A stretch of 64,000 nt of DNA, from NCBI RefSeq assembly GCF_033170155.1, contig NZ_CP137079.1:496001-560000 (forward strand), read 5' to 3'. The first letter of the stretch is position 1. The number at the start of each line of letters is the position of its first letter. Both the position numbers and the translations under genes were made by a program. This DNA is from Raineyella sp. W15-4 (GTDB lineage: Bacteria; Actinomycetota; Actinomycetes; Propionibacteriales; Propionibacteriaceae). The notes beneath the pieces are model-generated. The model was not told the origin of the DNA. It ran no database searches and saw only the letters and a program-made list of their open reading frames with translations. Of this stretch, positions 46,395-55,052 are shown piece by piece.

Positions 46395-47588
46395 TCAGGC
46401 TGCCTCGCGGCGTTCAGCGTCGCGGGGCAGTTCCGTCTCCAGCGTCCAGGTGAAGGCGAAGCCGGATTTCGGCATGAGCCAGCCGGGTACCTCGACGGAG
46501 ATGACCTTCCCCGGAACGGCGGCCGGTGTCCGGGTTACGCGCGCCGAGCGGGCGGTCGCGACGGTGTCGCTCACCCGGATCTGTGCGATGGCGGTGTCGG
46601 TGTAGTCGAGACTGAGCGACAGGTTCTTGCCTGGTTGGGGTAGCTCGAAGAACAGCCGGTGTCCCCACGTGGGCGTAACGGTACGGAAGACCTGCCGGAT
46701 GCGGACCGGGTGTCCGGACATGGCGTTGGCGTCCAGTCGGACGGAGTAAGTCTGGCCGGTCTTGCGTGATGTGCGGCGAATCGTTTGCGGCACGCCGTCG
46801 ACGCTCAGATCGAGCAGCTCGTAGAAGTCCCGGCTGCTGGCGTCCATGCCCGGCCGGGGTGTCATCAGCCAAACCGAGGTCGCCGGGACGTCTTCGCGAA
46901 GCTCGTCATACTCCGCCCGATCAGCGACACAGGCGAAGCGGCGGGTCGGCGCGCTCGGGATCGTGGTGTATTCCCATTCCACAGTAACGTCAAACAGAGG
47001 AGCACCTTCGGTGCTCCTCTCTACTGCAGTAGAGAGCCGAACTTTTACGTCGACGTCGTGCCAGCGCTCGGCGGCGCGGATCGCTTGGTCACGGATGTCG
47101 GCATAGAGCTCGCGGGCGAACTGCTCGTCGCCAAGGCGCAGGCTCATGACGTTGGCGGCGATGTCGTCGAGCAGCTCCGGGTTGGCGACGCGGCGCAGGT
47201 CCTCTGGGTGGATGGCGAAGCCCTCGACGACCGCATCCCGCATGGTCGGCGCCTGCTCCTTGATGATGTCGCGAAACTGCGCGACAGTCTCCTCCTCTTG
47301 ATCGCGCCGGAAGCTGTACTCGAAGAGGGTGCCGAGCAGTCCCGCGCCGAAGAGTGTGCCGCCCAGTTCGCCAAGCGGGAGGGCGTGCAGCCAGCCCCAG
47401 GCGCCAAGATTGAGCGTACTCAGCCAGGCGTTGGCCATGATGAACAAGATACCGGCGAGCGTCAGACCGACCGCCAGCAAGGCCGCTTTTGCTTTGCGGA
47501 GTCTACGTAAGGGAGATGATCGATGTTTGTGGGCCATGTTACTGTCGCTATTGTACGAGAATAGCGACAGAACCTCAATGCCGCTCAC
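46395..47588 (-). CDS. Membrane protein with coiled-coil and beta-rich cytoplasmic domain
   Basis: Two membrane segments lie near the N-terminus (ALLAVGLTLAGILFIMANAW; LGGTLFGAGLLGTLFEYSF). A charged helical part (DQEEETVAQFRDIIKEQAPT) and a C-terminal domain of about 200 residues rich in beta strands follow (RIRQVFRTVTPTWGHRLFFE). GTG 47588 overlaps the GNAT stop (GTGA), giving 397 residues. ATG 47537 is an alternative with 380 residues that would start after a hairpin. I do not recognise the family; two-helix anchors with a sensor-like domain are common in membrane-acting effectors of defence loci. Confidence 0.75.
   Translation of the reverse strand: MSGIEVLSLFSYNSDSNMAHKHRSSPLRRLRKAKAALLAVGLTLAGILFIMANAWLSTLNLGAWGWLHALPLGELGGTLFGAGLLGTLFEYSFRRDQEEETVAQFRDIIKEQAPTMRDAVVEGFAIHPEDLRRVANPELLDDIAANVMSLRLGDEQFARELYADIRDQAIRAAERWHDVDVKVRLSTAVERSTEGAPLFDVTVEWEYTTIPSAPTRRFACVADRAEYDELREDVPATSVWLMTPRPGMDASSRDFYELLDLSVDGVPQTIRRTSRKTGQTYSVRLDANAMSGHPVRIRQVFRTVTPTWGHRLFFELPQPGKNLSLSLDYTDTAIAQIRVSDTVATARSARVTRTPAAVPGKVISVEVPGWLMPKSGFAFTWTLETELPRDAERREAA
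47542..47570. promoter_or_regulatory. Hairpin at the start of the membrane protein gene
   Basis: CTGTCGCTATT and AATAGCGACAG form a perfect 11-bp stem with a 7-base loop between the GNAT stop and ATG 47537. It could control translation of the membrane protein or fix the choice between the two starts. Confidence 0.5.
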
Positions 47589-48094
47589 GTATTTTCGGTC
47601 AATAATCCAAGAATGTGGACGTCGCAGCGCTTCCCGTTAAAGAAATAGCGCTCACGAAGGATTCCCTCGTTGACGAAGCCAAGCCGGGTGAACAGGCGGA
47701 GCGAGGCGAGGTTGTCCGCGTTGACCCAGGCTTCGAGGCGACGCAGCCCGAGGTATCCGGTGGCCCAGTCGATGACGGCCTGGGTAGCGGTGACCCCGTA
47801 GCCCCGCCGACGATGGGCTGGGTTCCAGACGCAGACGCCGACGTGGGCGACACGGTTGCGCCAGTCGATGGCATGCACGGAACACTCGGCGACTAGATCC
47901 TCACCGTCGCGAAGGACGAAGGTGTAGTCGCTCGAAGGCTGTGGTCCGGCCGTGAGATTGATCCTCCGCCGTAGTTCGGCCGCGCTACGCGGCCGCCAGT
48001 ACGGCGCCCCGTATTGGGCCAGTTCCTCCCAGTCCCAGCAGGCGTTCAAGATCTCCGGAATGTGTGCCTCGCTCAGCGCCTCGATCGTCGGCAT
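47585..48094 (-). CDS. GNAT acetyltransferase, RimJ/RimL-like
   Basis: The 169-residue protein has the acetyl-CoA loop NPAHRRRGYGVTATQAVIDW and the RimL-type tail WVNADNLASLRLFTRLGFVN, EGILRERYFFNGKRCDVHIL. The start ATG 48094 is preceded by a G-rich stretch. It is transcribed divergently from the right XRE copy, so its promoter lies in the repeat arm. It is translationally coupled to the membrane protein gene. Its target is unknown; GNATs in such settings can be TA toxins acting on aminoacyl-tRNA or housekeeping modifiers. Confidence 0.88.
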   Translation of the reverse strand: MPTIEALSEAHIPEILNACWDWEELAQYGAPYWRPRSAAELRRRINLTAGPQPSSDYTFVLRDGEDLVAECSVHAIDWRNRVAHVGVCVWNPAHRRRGYGVTATQAVIDWATGYLGLRRLEAWVNADNLASLRLFTRLGFVNEGILRERYFFNGKRCDVHILGLLTENT

Positions 48095-48146
48095 CGGCGT
48101 CCCCCCGCCTTCATCGCGCGTCCGGCCAGGACCGGATCCTTCGGGC

Positions 48147-48395
48147 ATGCTACTTATAAGTCTGTAGACTCTCAAGTAGCGGACCGGAACGCTCGAAGGC
48201 GTGACCGTCGGGGACTTGCAGAGGATCGTGGGGCAAAACCTACGTTCCTACCGGCAAGCCCGCGGACTGAGCCAAGAGGCCTTCGCCGACCAACTCGGCG
48301 TCCACCGCACCTACATGGGCGGCCTGGAGCGAGGTGAACGGAACCTCACCTTGCAGAGCTTGGAGCGGTTGGCGGAGGAGCTGGGAGTGGATCCG
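48147..48395 (-). repeat. Right arm of a perfect 249-bp inverted repeat
   Basis: This is the exact reverse complement of 46076-46324. It contains the start and most of the right XRE gene and the shared divergent promoter/operator (AGTCTGTAGACT at 48159-48170). Confidence 0.92.
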
Positions 48396-48416
48396 GTGAG
48401 ACTGCTGCAGGATTAA
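48201..48416 (+). CDS. XRE-family regulator, right copy
   Basis: The 71-residue protein starts at GTG 48201. It is identical to the left copy except at the C-terminus, where the reading leaves the repeat after GVDP and ends VRLLQD. It is divergent from the GNAT/membrane-protein operon and probably represses both directions from the palindromic site between them. Confidence 0.9.
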   Translation: MTVGDLQRIVGQNLRSYRQARGLSQEAFADQLGVHRTYMGGLERGERNLTLQSLERLAEELGVDPVRLLQD

Positions 48417-49512
48417 CCCGCCCGGCCTCCCCTGCTGGAGAAACGCTCGAAGCGCCGCGCCTCGCCGTCGTACACGGGGGCCAACTCGTCTGGGACTTCT
48501 GGGCCACAGATCGGCGGTTCGACGATCTGAATGCTTACCTAGGCGCGCAAGAGGTCACGAGCCAATGCGACAACCGGTCCGTTGCATTTCTGATGGTGAT
48601 GCTATTAGCCCAATGATCGCCGTCATCGGCGTGTTCGCGAAGGCCCAGAAGGCTCGCCGCATCACCCTAATTCTAGCGGCCAGGATCCACTGATTCGAGG
48701 CTGTCACAACTGCGCGATCCGGCGACACACGATGTCGACTGACACGCAGCGGTGTCCCAGGCGGAGATCTTGGTTAGATCTTCACTTCCGGGGCCCTCCC
48801 AAGTGCGACCAGTTAACTATACGGCAGCGTCCGACAGGGAGGCGGATACGCCCTTTTGTTCTTGCCGTGGCCGTTCGCTCGGGGGCTCACTGTGCCATCT
48901 TTGAGGAGGTTCCATCCGGACTAGTCGCCCACCCTCGGCAAATCGGTGTTGCCCTCTGCTTCCCAGTCCCTTGAATCCACCCACGCGATCATGCAGGCCC
49001 CAGGTGCGCGCTGAACCCTGTCAGGCGGCGGCTCCAGGCCGCGGCGTTGAGCTGGTCAAGCCCGCCCCTTGCCGGGGTGGTCTCGTGGTCGTGGTCCCAA
49101 GATCTACTCGTACGCGGAGTAGCCGACGCCGGAGCGCTCATGCATGTCGGCGAGAGTGACATTGTCGGCGGACTTGACGTCGACACGGCCCTGCAGGAGG
49201 TCGGAGTGGTAGCGATGTGTGAAGCCGCCCGACCCTCGGCGCAGTGTCAGTGGATGGGTGGTGTGATGGTCATGGTGAAGATCCGTCGCCGGTCCTCGGG
49301 CGGTCGAGGGAAGCGCGAGCGGCTGGCAGCCATACTCAGGTGAATGTGGCGCGCTTATCCCGCCGCGTTCTGCTCTCAGAAGGAGCTTCGAGCACGCGAC
49401 TGCGGGGCGACACCAGTATGCTGCCCAACCTCGCTTACCGACCTCGGCTCGGTTAGGCTAAACGGCATAGTGATGGACGCGTTTCGACGAAGAAGTCGTA
49501 CACGGAGCATGG
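48417..49512. other. Gene-poor 1.1-kb stretch
   Basis: No convincing gene is present on either strand. Short frames (for example 48732-48974 plus and 48989-49186 minus) have non-coding-like composition and no ribosome-binding sites. A minus-strand fragment around 49110-49200 reads VDVKSADNVTLADMHERSG and may be the remains of a protein gene. The stretch looks like decayed sequence between island cargo modules. Confidence 0.5.
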
Positions 49513-50154
49513 ATGATTGGGGCTGACATGAGGGCTTCCTTCACTATCTCTCCTTTCTTGCCTGACGGCCGCGGGAACAAGCTAGAGCGTTTCGAAGTAC
49601 GCGACCATGGCAACTACTCGGATTCACTTCTACTTCTTTGCGGTTCCGACGAGGTTGCTGGCCAGGTGCGCCTATCGGTCGACAATGATCTTGAGAACGT
49701 GATACTCGGCCCAAAGTCTAGTAAGAAGTGGACTCACGCATTCTTCTTCCCCAAAGGGGTACCCCAGGAGATCATTACCCTCTGCGAGCATCTGACAGAG
49801 TGGCTGACGATTCCTTGCAGTCCCGGCATCGATATCACATTGAGCCTCGACTGGTACAAGCAGCCCGGCAACTCCGGAGAACTGGTTCTAACCGAGGCTG
49901 GGAAATTGATTCAGTGGACGAAGTATGCGGCTTTTCCAGATGGTTCCAGCTCGCACCAAGCACGCAAAGACCTGATGGCCGCACTGGGCGAGACAATTCG
50001 TATTCATCCGGTTCTTTCTGCGGCAGTCGTTGCCACATCTCATCCTAGCAGCAAAGGGGATTGGGCGAGTTTCGGTGAAAGATTGGACTGCGATGTCGCG
50101 GCTAGAGTCGGAAAGAGGTTTGTTCCGACAAGCGGGCTAACACGTGAAGAATAA
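49513..50154 (+). CDS. Protein with phosphoribosyltransferase N-terminal part, truncated by a stop codon
   Basis: The 213-residue product starts at ATG 49513 (ATG 49528 is an alternative). The first 130 residues form an unrecognised beta-rich domain (LLLLCGSDEVAGQVRLSVDN; WTHAFFFPKGVPQEIITLCE). The last 70 (DLMAALGETIRIHPVLSAAV; RVGKRFVPTSGLTREE) look like the first half of a ComF-like phosphoribosyltransferase. The TAA at 50152-50154 is followed in the same frame by the rest of that domain. The gene therefore appears to carry a nonsense mutation, unless the halves work as two chains or by read-through. Confidence 0.6.
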   Translation: MIGADMRASFTISPFLPDGRGNKLERFEVRDHGNYSDSLLLLCGSDEVAGQVRLSVDNDLENVILGPKSSKKWTHAFFFPKGVPQEIITLCEHLTEWLTIPCSPGIDITLSLDWYKQPGNSGELVLTEAGKLIQWTKYAAFPDGSSSHQARKDLMAALGETIRIHPVLSAAVVATSHPSSKGDWASFGERLDCDVAARVGKRFVPTSGLTREE

Positions 50155-50340
50155 AAGGGGGAAATCGCCCACCATGTGCGGAACGACTTCCAGCTCGATG
50201 AGGTTATGCAAGGGACTGTCATCCTTATCGGCGACGTCTTCCACACCGGAACCACACTGGAATCGACGGCCCTGGCTGCCCGCCGAGCTGGAGCATCCCA
50301 GGTGCTGGCGCTCACCGCTGCGAGGACGATACGGAGGTAA
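50155..50340 (+). pseudogene. C-terminal half of the phosphoribosyltransferase, after the stop
   Basis: Directly after TAA 50152, the same frame encodes EIAHHVRNDFQLDEVMQGTV and then ILIGDVFHTGTTLESTALAA, the PRPP-binding motif (hhhhDDxxxTG-T) of type I phosphoribosyltransferases. It ends ALTAARTIRR before TAA at 50338. A GTG at 50176 could start it as a separate chain of about 54 residues, with no clear ribosome-binding site. Confidence 0.7.
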
Positions 50341-50346
50341 GGACGT

Positions 50347-51186
50347 TTGACTGAGCAACTGGAGCTGGCCCTCGCGGCGTTCGAGACCCTTAAGACCCCT
50401 TCGCGAGTAGCTGGTGCACTCCGCGAAGGGGGCGCCTCTGCGCTTGAGACGGAGTACGCAGGCCTCCCCTCTGGCACCCGGAACTGCGTGGATCAGAAGG
50501 CTCGTGAGATGCGACGGAACCACATCGACGTCGTCCTGTTCGGGACGAAGGACTTCCCGGGCATCCTGGTTTCGGATCGACGGCCTGTTGCGCCAGTTAT
50601 CCTCTTTCGCGGCGCCAAAGACCTCTTCTACAGGGACGGCATCGGTATTTGCGGATCACGCCACGTCAGTGACCGCGGCCTGGACGCGGCCTCGCGTTAC
50701 GGGAGGTACGCGACGGAGATGGGACTCACCGTCGTCTTGGGCTACGCGGCGGGAGTGGACGCTGCGGCGCTCCGCGCGGGTGGCAGCACCGTCATCGTGC
50801 TTGCCGAAGGCATGGACCACTTCCGCATCAATCGCGCGTTCGCTGGCGACTTCGACTGGGATGGGATCCTTGTCCTCTCACAATTCCCGCCGTCACAGCC
50901 TTGGATGCCACGCGCGGCGATGGCGAGGAACGCGATCATTTTCGGCCTGCCGAAGGCCTTGCTCGTGGTCGAGGCAGGTGAGCGCGGGGGGACCTTGGCT
51001 GCGGGCGAGGGTGCCCTGAAGCTCGGGCGCGCCGTGATAGCGGTCGACTTCGGCGACGAGACACCGCCGGGTAACCGCATACTCATTGAGAAGGGTGCCC
51101 GGCCGGTCAGGACGCCGCCCCAACTGAGGGCGGCCGACGAGGTGCACTCGGCCCCATTCGTCGACGATACGCCCACGCTCTTTTAG
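50347..51186 (+). CDS. DprA/Smf-like SLOG-fold protein
   Basis: The 279-residue protein starts at TTG 50347 after GGAGG/AAGGA sequence. The Rossmann-like core has GIGICGSRHVSDRGLDAASR and LTVVLGYAAGVDAAALRAGG, corresponding to the DprA GSR and GID-AAH motifs. VVEAGERGGTLAAGEGALKL follows, as in DprA. It lacks the C-terminal winged helix of true DprA. It directly follows the phosphoribosyltransferase-like gene. Pairing of SLOG proteins with phosphoribosyltransferases has been noted in nucleotide-based conflict systems, so a defence role is more likely than transformation. Confidence 0.8.
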   Translation: MTEQLELALAAFETLKTPSRVAGALREGGASALETEYAGLPSGTRNCVDQKAREMRRNHIDVVLFGTKDFPGILVSDRRPVAPVILFRGAKDLFYRDGIGICGSRHVSDRGLDAASRYGRYATEMGLTVVLGYAAGVDAAALRAGGSTVIVLAEGMDHFRINRAFAGDFDWDGILVLSQFPPSQPWMPRAAMARNAIIFGLPKALLVVEAGERGGTLAAGEGALKLGRAVIAVDFGDETPPGNRILIEKGARPVRTPPQLRAADEVHSAPFVDDTPTLF

Positions 51187-51225
51187 CGTGGCCGGGTGTC
51201 CAGTGTTTGAACGGCGCTGATGTCG

Positions 51226-51570
51226 TTAGACCGGGTCAGTGGAGGAGCTTGACATCGACCCGGAATCTGGGTAATCCTGCCCGTCGGAATCGTTCTCGGA
51301 AGGAAGGTCGTATTCCTTCTTGGGGCGGGTGATGATCTGGATCACTCTCTTCTTAAATTCGGCCCTGAGTCGTTCGTTATCGCTAGGGATGAGTTCATTA
51401 GAATTCGGGTCAACTCCGTACTTCTCCCGCATGGCGAGCAGGTCGGACGATAGCTGAACAGTTTCAGGATCGAGTATCCCTTCCCAGCCTAGCCGTTCCC
51501 ACCCGTTTTCGGATTCATATATATGTGAATGCCAGAACGACTCTGCTGGCTGCGCTTTTCTCCCATGCAT
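51226..51570 (-). CDS. Small acidic hypothetical protein
   Basis: The 114-residue protein starts at ATG 51570, with GGAGGTGAA directly upstream. It is hydrophilic, with SFWHSHIYESENGWERLGWE near the start, a helix (VQLSSDLLAMREKYGV) and a Ser/Asp-rich tail. No family is recognised. It lies 71 bases downstream of the membrane protein gene on the same strand and is probably in its operon. Confidence 0.6.
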   Translation of the reverse strand: MHGRKAQPAESFWHSHIYESENGWERLGWEGILDPETVQLSSDLLAMREKYGVDPNSNELIPSDNERLRAEFKKRVIQIITRPKKEYDLPSENDSDGQDYPDSGSMSSSSTDPV

Positions 51571-51640
51571 TTCACCTCCGCTCTCAATGTGATAAAAGTC
51601 ACCTATGCGCTCTAATAGTGTCACAATTTACTCCCCTGAG

Positions 51641-53101
51641 TCAAGACATATTGTCCGCGGTGCTTTCGCCGCCTTCAGTGACCCTTCTGTACGCGCCGAG
51701 GACCCTTGCATACCGAAAAACGGATGCGGCGACAATCAGTGAGCCAACAATTGATCCAACGAGGCCGAGCCACCGAATCGGGCTCGCGGGAACGAGCGAT
51801 ACCGCAAAGGTAAGGGTGGCGAGCGAAAGAATGAAGCTCAAGATACGAATTTGAATTGGAGAACCGAAACGGGCTCGATCGCTTCCCTGCTGAAACGAAT
51901 CTGCGGCCGCTAGAACCAGCGCAAGTATCGCCAGCACGAGAGCTGGTTGTATGGCGTTGCCCGGGGGGAGGATAATACCGGCCCACGGTAGTATGTAGAG
52001 GGCCCACATGACAACCATCATAGTCACTGAGGCAATCACTAGTCGCAATGATGGTCCGCCAAGGTTCTCCACATGCTGAAAGGTGACATGGAGTGCGTGA
52101 TCCGCTCGTTCTCGATACCCATTTCCAATGAAGCAGTGGGCATTGATCCCACTGCTCGAGTTTCTCGACCACAGCACACCTTCCCCAGGAAGCGTGTCGA
52201 AGGAATCTCCTTCTGGCGTGCGCTTGTGAGCACGTATCCTATGGTGGGTGATGAATACTTCGCGAGGGGCTTCGCAAAACAACTTGTAATCTGAGGTTCG
52301 CTTGGCCCATGGCACGTGAATCCTCATGTGGGTCGGAGGGACGCCAAAAAATGCTCGAAAGAAGTTCTTGGCGGAATTCCAGGCAGCGGAAAGTCCTCCA
52401 ATTCTGGCTCGAACTGGGTGCTGATTGTATTCTTCAATTGCATGGCTATGCCTGTATCTGAGTAGGCAGGGGCGATTTTCGTGTTGCTCCACCTCAATTA
52501 GGACCAAATAACGCTCAGTAAGCATTTCACAGAGAGCGTACAACCCCTTTATTCGATCCGCCGTGAAAGGGATTTTCAATTCGGGAAGCAGCTCAGGCTC
52601 ACCATCTTCAACCTTGAATACGCTATCCAATGCCAGGCGAGCCTTGGCGACGTTATTTTCCTGGGGGATCTTGAGCAGGGTTTCCAGTGCGTCCAGGAGG
52701 TGTTCGAGGGTGGAATCGACCCCAGGTGCAGAAAAATCTGAATCCGAATGATCGTTAAGGGTGATTGGTCGTATTAGACTCATGAATCGAAAGTAAATCA
52801 AGTACTGCGCCACCCAGATGTGGCTCGCATGGTCTATTCGAGTTGCCTGTTCCGGAGGGCTCAAAATTTCAAAGTTGAGCAGTTTTCCCTTCTTTGGGTG
52901 CGCTATGTCGATGACTGCGGGGGATTGGTGTGTCTCTAGGCTACTACTGCTTGCTTTTGAGGAAAATTCTATCTCTATTTCCCGGGTGTCCAGTCGACCT
53001 GTAATTTCGCACACTTCGCGAACCTGAGATATGTGCCTCTCCGGTTCCCGCATTAGGGCAAGCAGGCTTACGGCCATTACCTGATCATCTTGATGCTTCA
53101 C
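51641..53101 (-). CDS. Hypothetical protein with C-terminal membrane segments
   Basis: From GTG 53101 (GGGGGG six bases upstream) the product has 486 residues. The first 350 are cytoplasmic-like and include HVAQYLIYFRFM-type and KIPFTADRIKGLYALCEMLT helices and an HIRVPWAK-like strand region. About four membrane segments follow (LVIASVTMMVVMWALYILPW; ALVLAILALVLAAADSF; ILSFILSLATLTFAVSLVP; LGLVGSIVGSLIVAASVF). GC content is markedly low for this genome. No family is recognised. A cytosolic sensor joined to a membrane bundle is the layout of several abortive-infection proteins, but that is speculation. Confidence 0.7.
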   Translation of the reverse strand: MKHQDDQVMAVSLLALMREPERHISQVREVCEITGRLDTREIEIEFSSKASSSSLETHQSPAVIDIAHPKKGKLLNFEILSPPEQATRIDHASHIWVAQYLIYFRFMSLIRPITLNDHSDSDFSAPGVDSTLEHLLDALETLLKIPQENNVAKARLALDSVFKVEDGEPELLPELKIPFTADRIKGLYALCEMLTERYLVLIEVEQHENRPCLLRYRHSHAIEEYNQHPVRARIGGLSAAWNSAKNFFRAFFGVPPTHMRIHVPWAKRTSDYKLFCEAPREVFITHHRIRAHKRTPEGDSFDTLPGEGVLWSRNSSSGINAHCFIGNGYRERADHALHVTFQHVENLGGPSLRLVIASVTMMVVMWALYILPWAGIILPPGNAIQPALVLAILALVLAAADSFQQGSDRARFGSPIQIRILSFILSLATLTFAVSLVPASPIRWLGLVGSIVGSLIVAASVFRYARVLGAYRRVTEGGESTADNMS

Positions 53102-53599
53102 TCTCGTACCCCCCAAAGGTACCGCCTATTCACGGCTAGCACAGGAATGTACTTCAACAACAGCCGCTACTCACCCGAACGAACTCTTGTTTGGAGACCC
53201 CCGGTTGACGCATGGTGCCCACAACAGTCATATGCTCAATTGAAAGATGGGAGTCTTCAACGTGACAAGCGTAGGGGCTTCTACTCTAGATGTCACGCAG
53301 ACGACGAGAGTCATGCGGGCCATCAGGAGGTGACTTCAGGTCTTCTCAGGTGGCGATGCGTGCCAGCCAGTGGTGCTGCTGTCAGCTGGGGCGTCCCGTG
53401 ACCACGCCTCACGCCGACGGTGTCGCATACCGACGTCGGACTCAGCTCGACTTGCTTTAGCGCTGTCGGTGGCTGATCCAGGACTTCAGTGTCGGTCCGA
53501 GGCCGAGCCGGGGGATGAAGGCGGCCTGAGTCAGCGGTCGAGTGGGTAAGATCGCGACGACCGGCCCCACGCATCTGTCGTGGTCTTTGGTTACAATCC
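53102..53599. other. Spacer without confident gene
   Basis: About 500 bases between the membrane protein gene and the IS110 relic. I see no gene, repeat or terminator with confidence. Its minus strand near 53600 blends into the transposase relic. Confidence 0.4.
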
Positions 53600-54210
53600 G
53601 ACAAATTGACGACGGGGCCCAAGATCAAGCGTGGTTCTTTGAGAGTGGCGCGGTGCGGACTGTGCTGGCTCGCGATGTCGCCCACGATGCTGGCGGCGTC
53701 TTGGCCGGGGCGGGTGGTTGTTGAGCGTTGGCTGTTTCCAGCGTCATCGTGGGCGACCTGTTCAGAGGCGATGACCTTGCACCGGCGAGCCGCGTCGTCA
53801 ACCGCGCGAGTTTGCGGAGCACGACTGGGGGTCTGGTAGTCGGTCAGCAGCACGGCGCGTAGGCGAACGCGCGCTCCGGGGCTGGAGATAGTGGTCCGAG
53901 AGCACGTCACGAAGCCGGTTGACCATCCGCACCCGATCGGCGACCAGATCGGTGCGGTGGGCAACCAACTACCGCGACTCGCTCACCAGCGCCGCCGGCA
54001 CCTTGACGTCGGTCAGGTCGTGGCGATGACGGATGTTCACGGCGATAGGTGTCCTCACGGGCACCGGCCTCACCTCACCCTCGCAGGCAGTCGCTGTCCG
54101 ATCTGGCCGTGCGCTCGGGCACGTACTTGACCCGCTGGCCGCTCGCGGGCGAGCAACACAAGCAAGCAGCCCGGAGATCGTCCCGGTTACGGAGCGAAGT
54201 ACTTCATAGC
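53600..54210 (-). pseudogene. IS110-family transposase relic
   Basis: On the minus strand, fragments of an IS110-type DEDD transposase can be read across several frames. They are GQRVKYVPERTARSD near 54120, HDLTDVKVPAALVSESR followed by an in-frame TAG at 53969-53971 and then LVAHRTDLVADRVRMVNRL, and further on LLTDYQTPSRAPQTRAV. The order matches the family, but frameshifts, the stop and the missing N-terminal catalytic part show it is inactive. IS110 elements lack typical terminal inverted repeats, and no ends can be defined. Confidence 0.7.
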
Positions 54211-54212
54211 CG

Positions 54213-54917
54213 TCAGCTTGCATTATCTAGAGCCACCTGAATATGACTCCCAAGCGACCGCGTGAGCACCCCTCTACTGATGTGTGCGTCTAGGTCTAAC
54301 TCGAACAGCGGCCAGAGCTCCCCGTGCCAGATCACCGACACGATGAACGGCGTGGTCGAAGGGAGGAGCGCCGCTCCCTCGGTGGTGTCGTACGCGTCGG
54401 ACTGGCCGTGGCGCCAGTCGATGGCCTGGATGGTGCGTTGGTCCTCCTGCCAGAGGGAGAGCTCCGGGGTGCGCATGTCGATGAAGTAGTACCGGCGGGC
54501 AGATACGTGTACCCAGACGTGATCCTCGTCTGGGGTCGTCAGGGTGAGCGTGAGTTTGGGTGAGGCTACGAGGACCCACTGGCTGGAGAGGTATGAGGCG
54601 ATCTGCCGGAGTCCTTTGTCGCTGTAGCGGCGGACCTGACGCTGGTCGTAGCCCTCGGCGGTGCCGAACTCGGTGAGGCGATCGAGATGGGTCGACCCGC
54701 TGGCTGCAAACCCGAGCGAGGCGGCCGCGGCGCGAATGGCGGTCGTCTGATCGAGCGACAGGATGGCGTCGCGCAGAGCGGTGTATGCGATATCGGGATT
54801 GCCCGCTCCGAGAATGTGGCAGATCACCGCGCAGTCGGCGACGCCGGTGGGCGTGACGCCGTCGGCTCTGCGGCGCAGTGCTCGAAGCTCGGTGAGGACT
54901 TGCTCGTCGAGTGCCAT
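54213..54917 (-). CDS. Hypothetical protein at the edge of the mobility module
   Basis: The 234-residue protein starts at ATG 54917. The N-terminal half is helical (LTELRALRRRADGVTPTGVA; ALRDAILSLDQTTAIRAAAA), with a later GYDQRQVRRYSDKGLRQIAS segment. The C-terminal half is strand-rich with many aromatics (VWVHVSARRYYFIDMRTPEL; FIVSVIWHGELWPLFELDLD). No family is recognised. It is divergent from the mobility operon, a position often taken by a regulator of the element. Confidence 0.65.
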   Translation of the reverse strand: MALDEQVLTELRALRRRADGVTPTGVADCAVICHILGAGNPDIAYTALRDAILSLDQTTAIRAAAASLGFAASGSTHLDRLTEFGTAEGYDQRQVRRYSDKGLRQIASYLSSQWVLVASPKLTLTLTTPDEDHVWVHVSARRYYFIDMRTPELSLWQEDQRTIQAIDWRHGQSDAYDTTEGAALLPSTTPFIVSVIWHGELWPLFELDLDAHISRGVLTRSLGSHIQVALDNAS

Positions 54918-55052
54918 CCGCTCGACCTTCCCTGGGGACTACTTCCCGTGTCGGAGGCCTCCACGGTGTCACTTTCGTGTCACGACGAGATGGGGGTTCG
55001 GGGACTGGAATCGGGTTGTCAGCAAGACCATCTTCCGAAAGGACCGACTGAC

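Noticed and set aside
48732-49343. Several short open frames in the gene-poor stretch
   Set aside because: They overlap each other on both strands, lack ribosome-binding sites and have no recognisable domains.
53323-53964. 213-codon minus-strand open frame in the IS110 relic region
   Set aside because: It mixes several frames of the decayed transposase and reads as non-coding in its second half.
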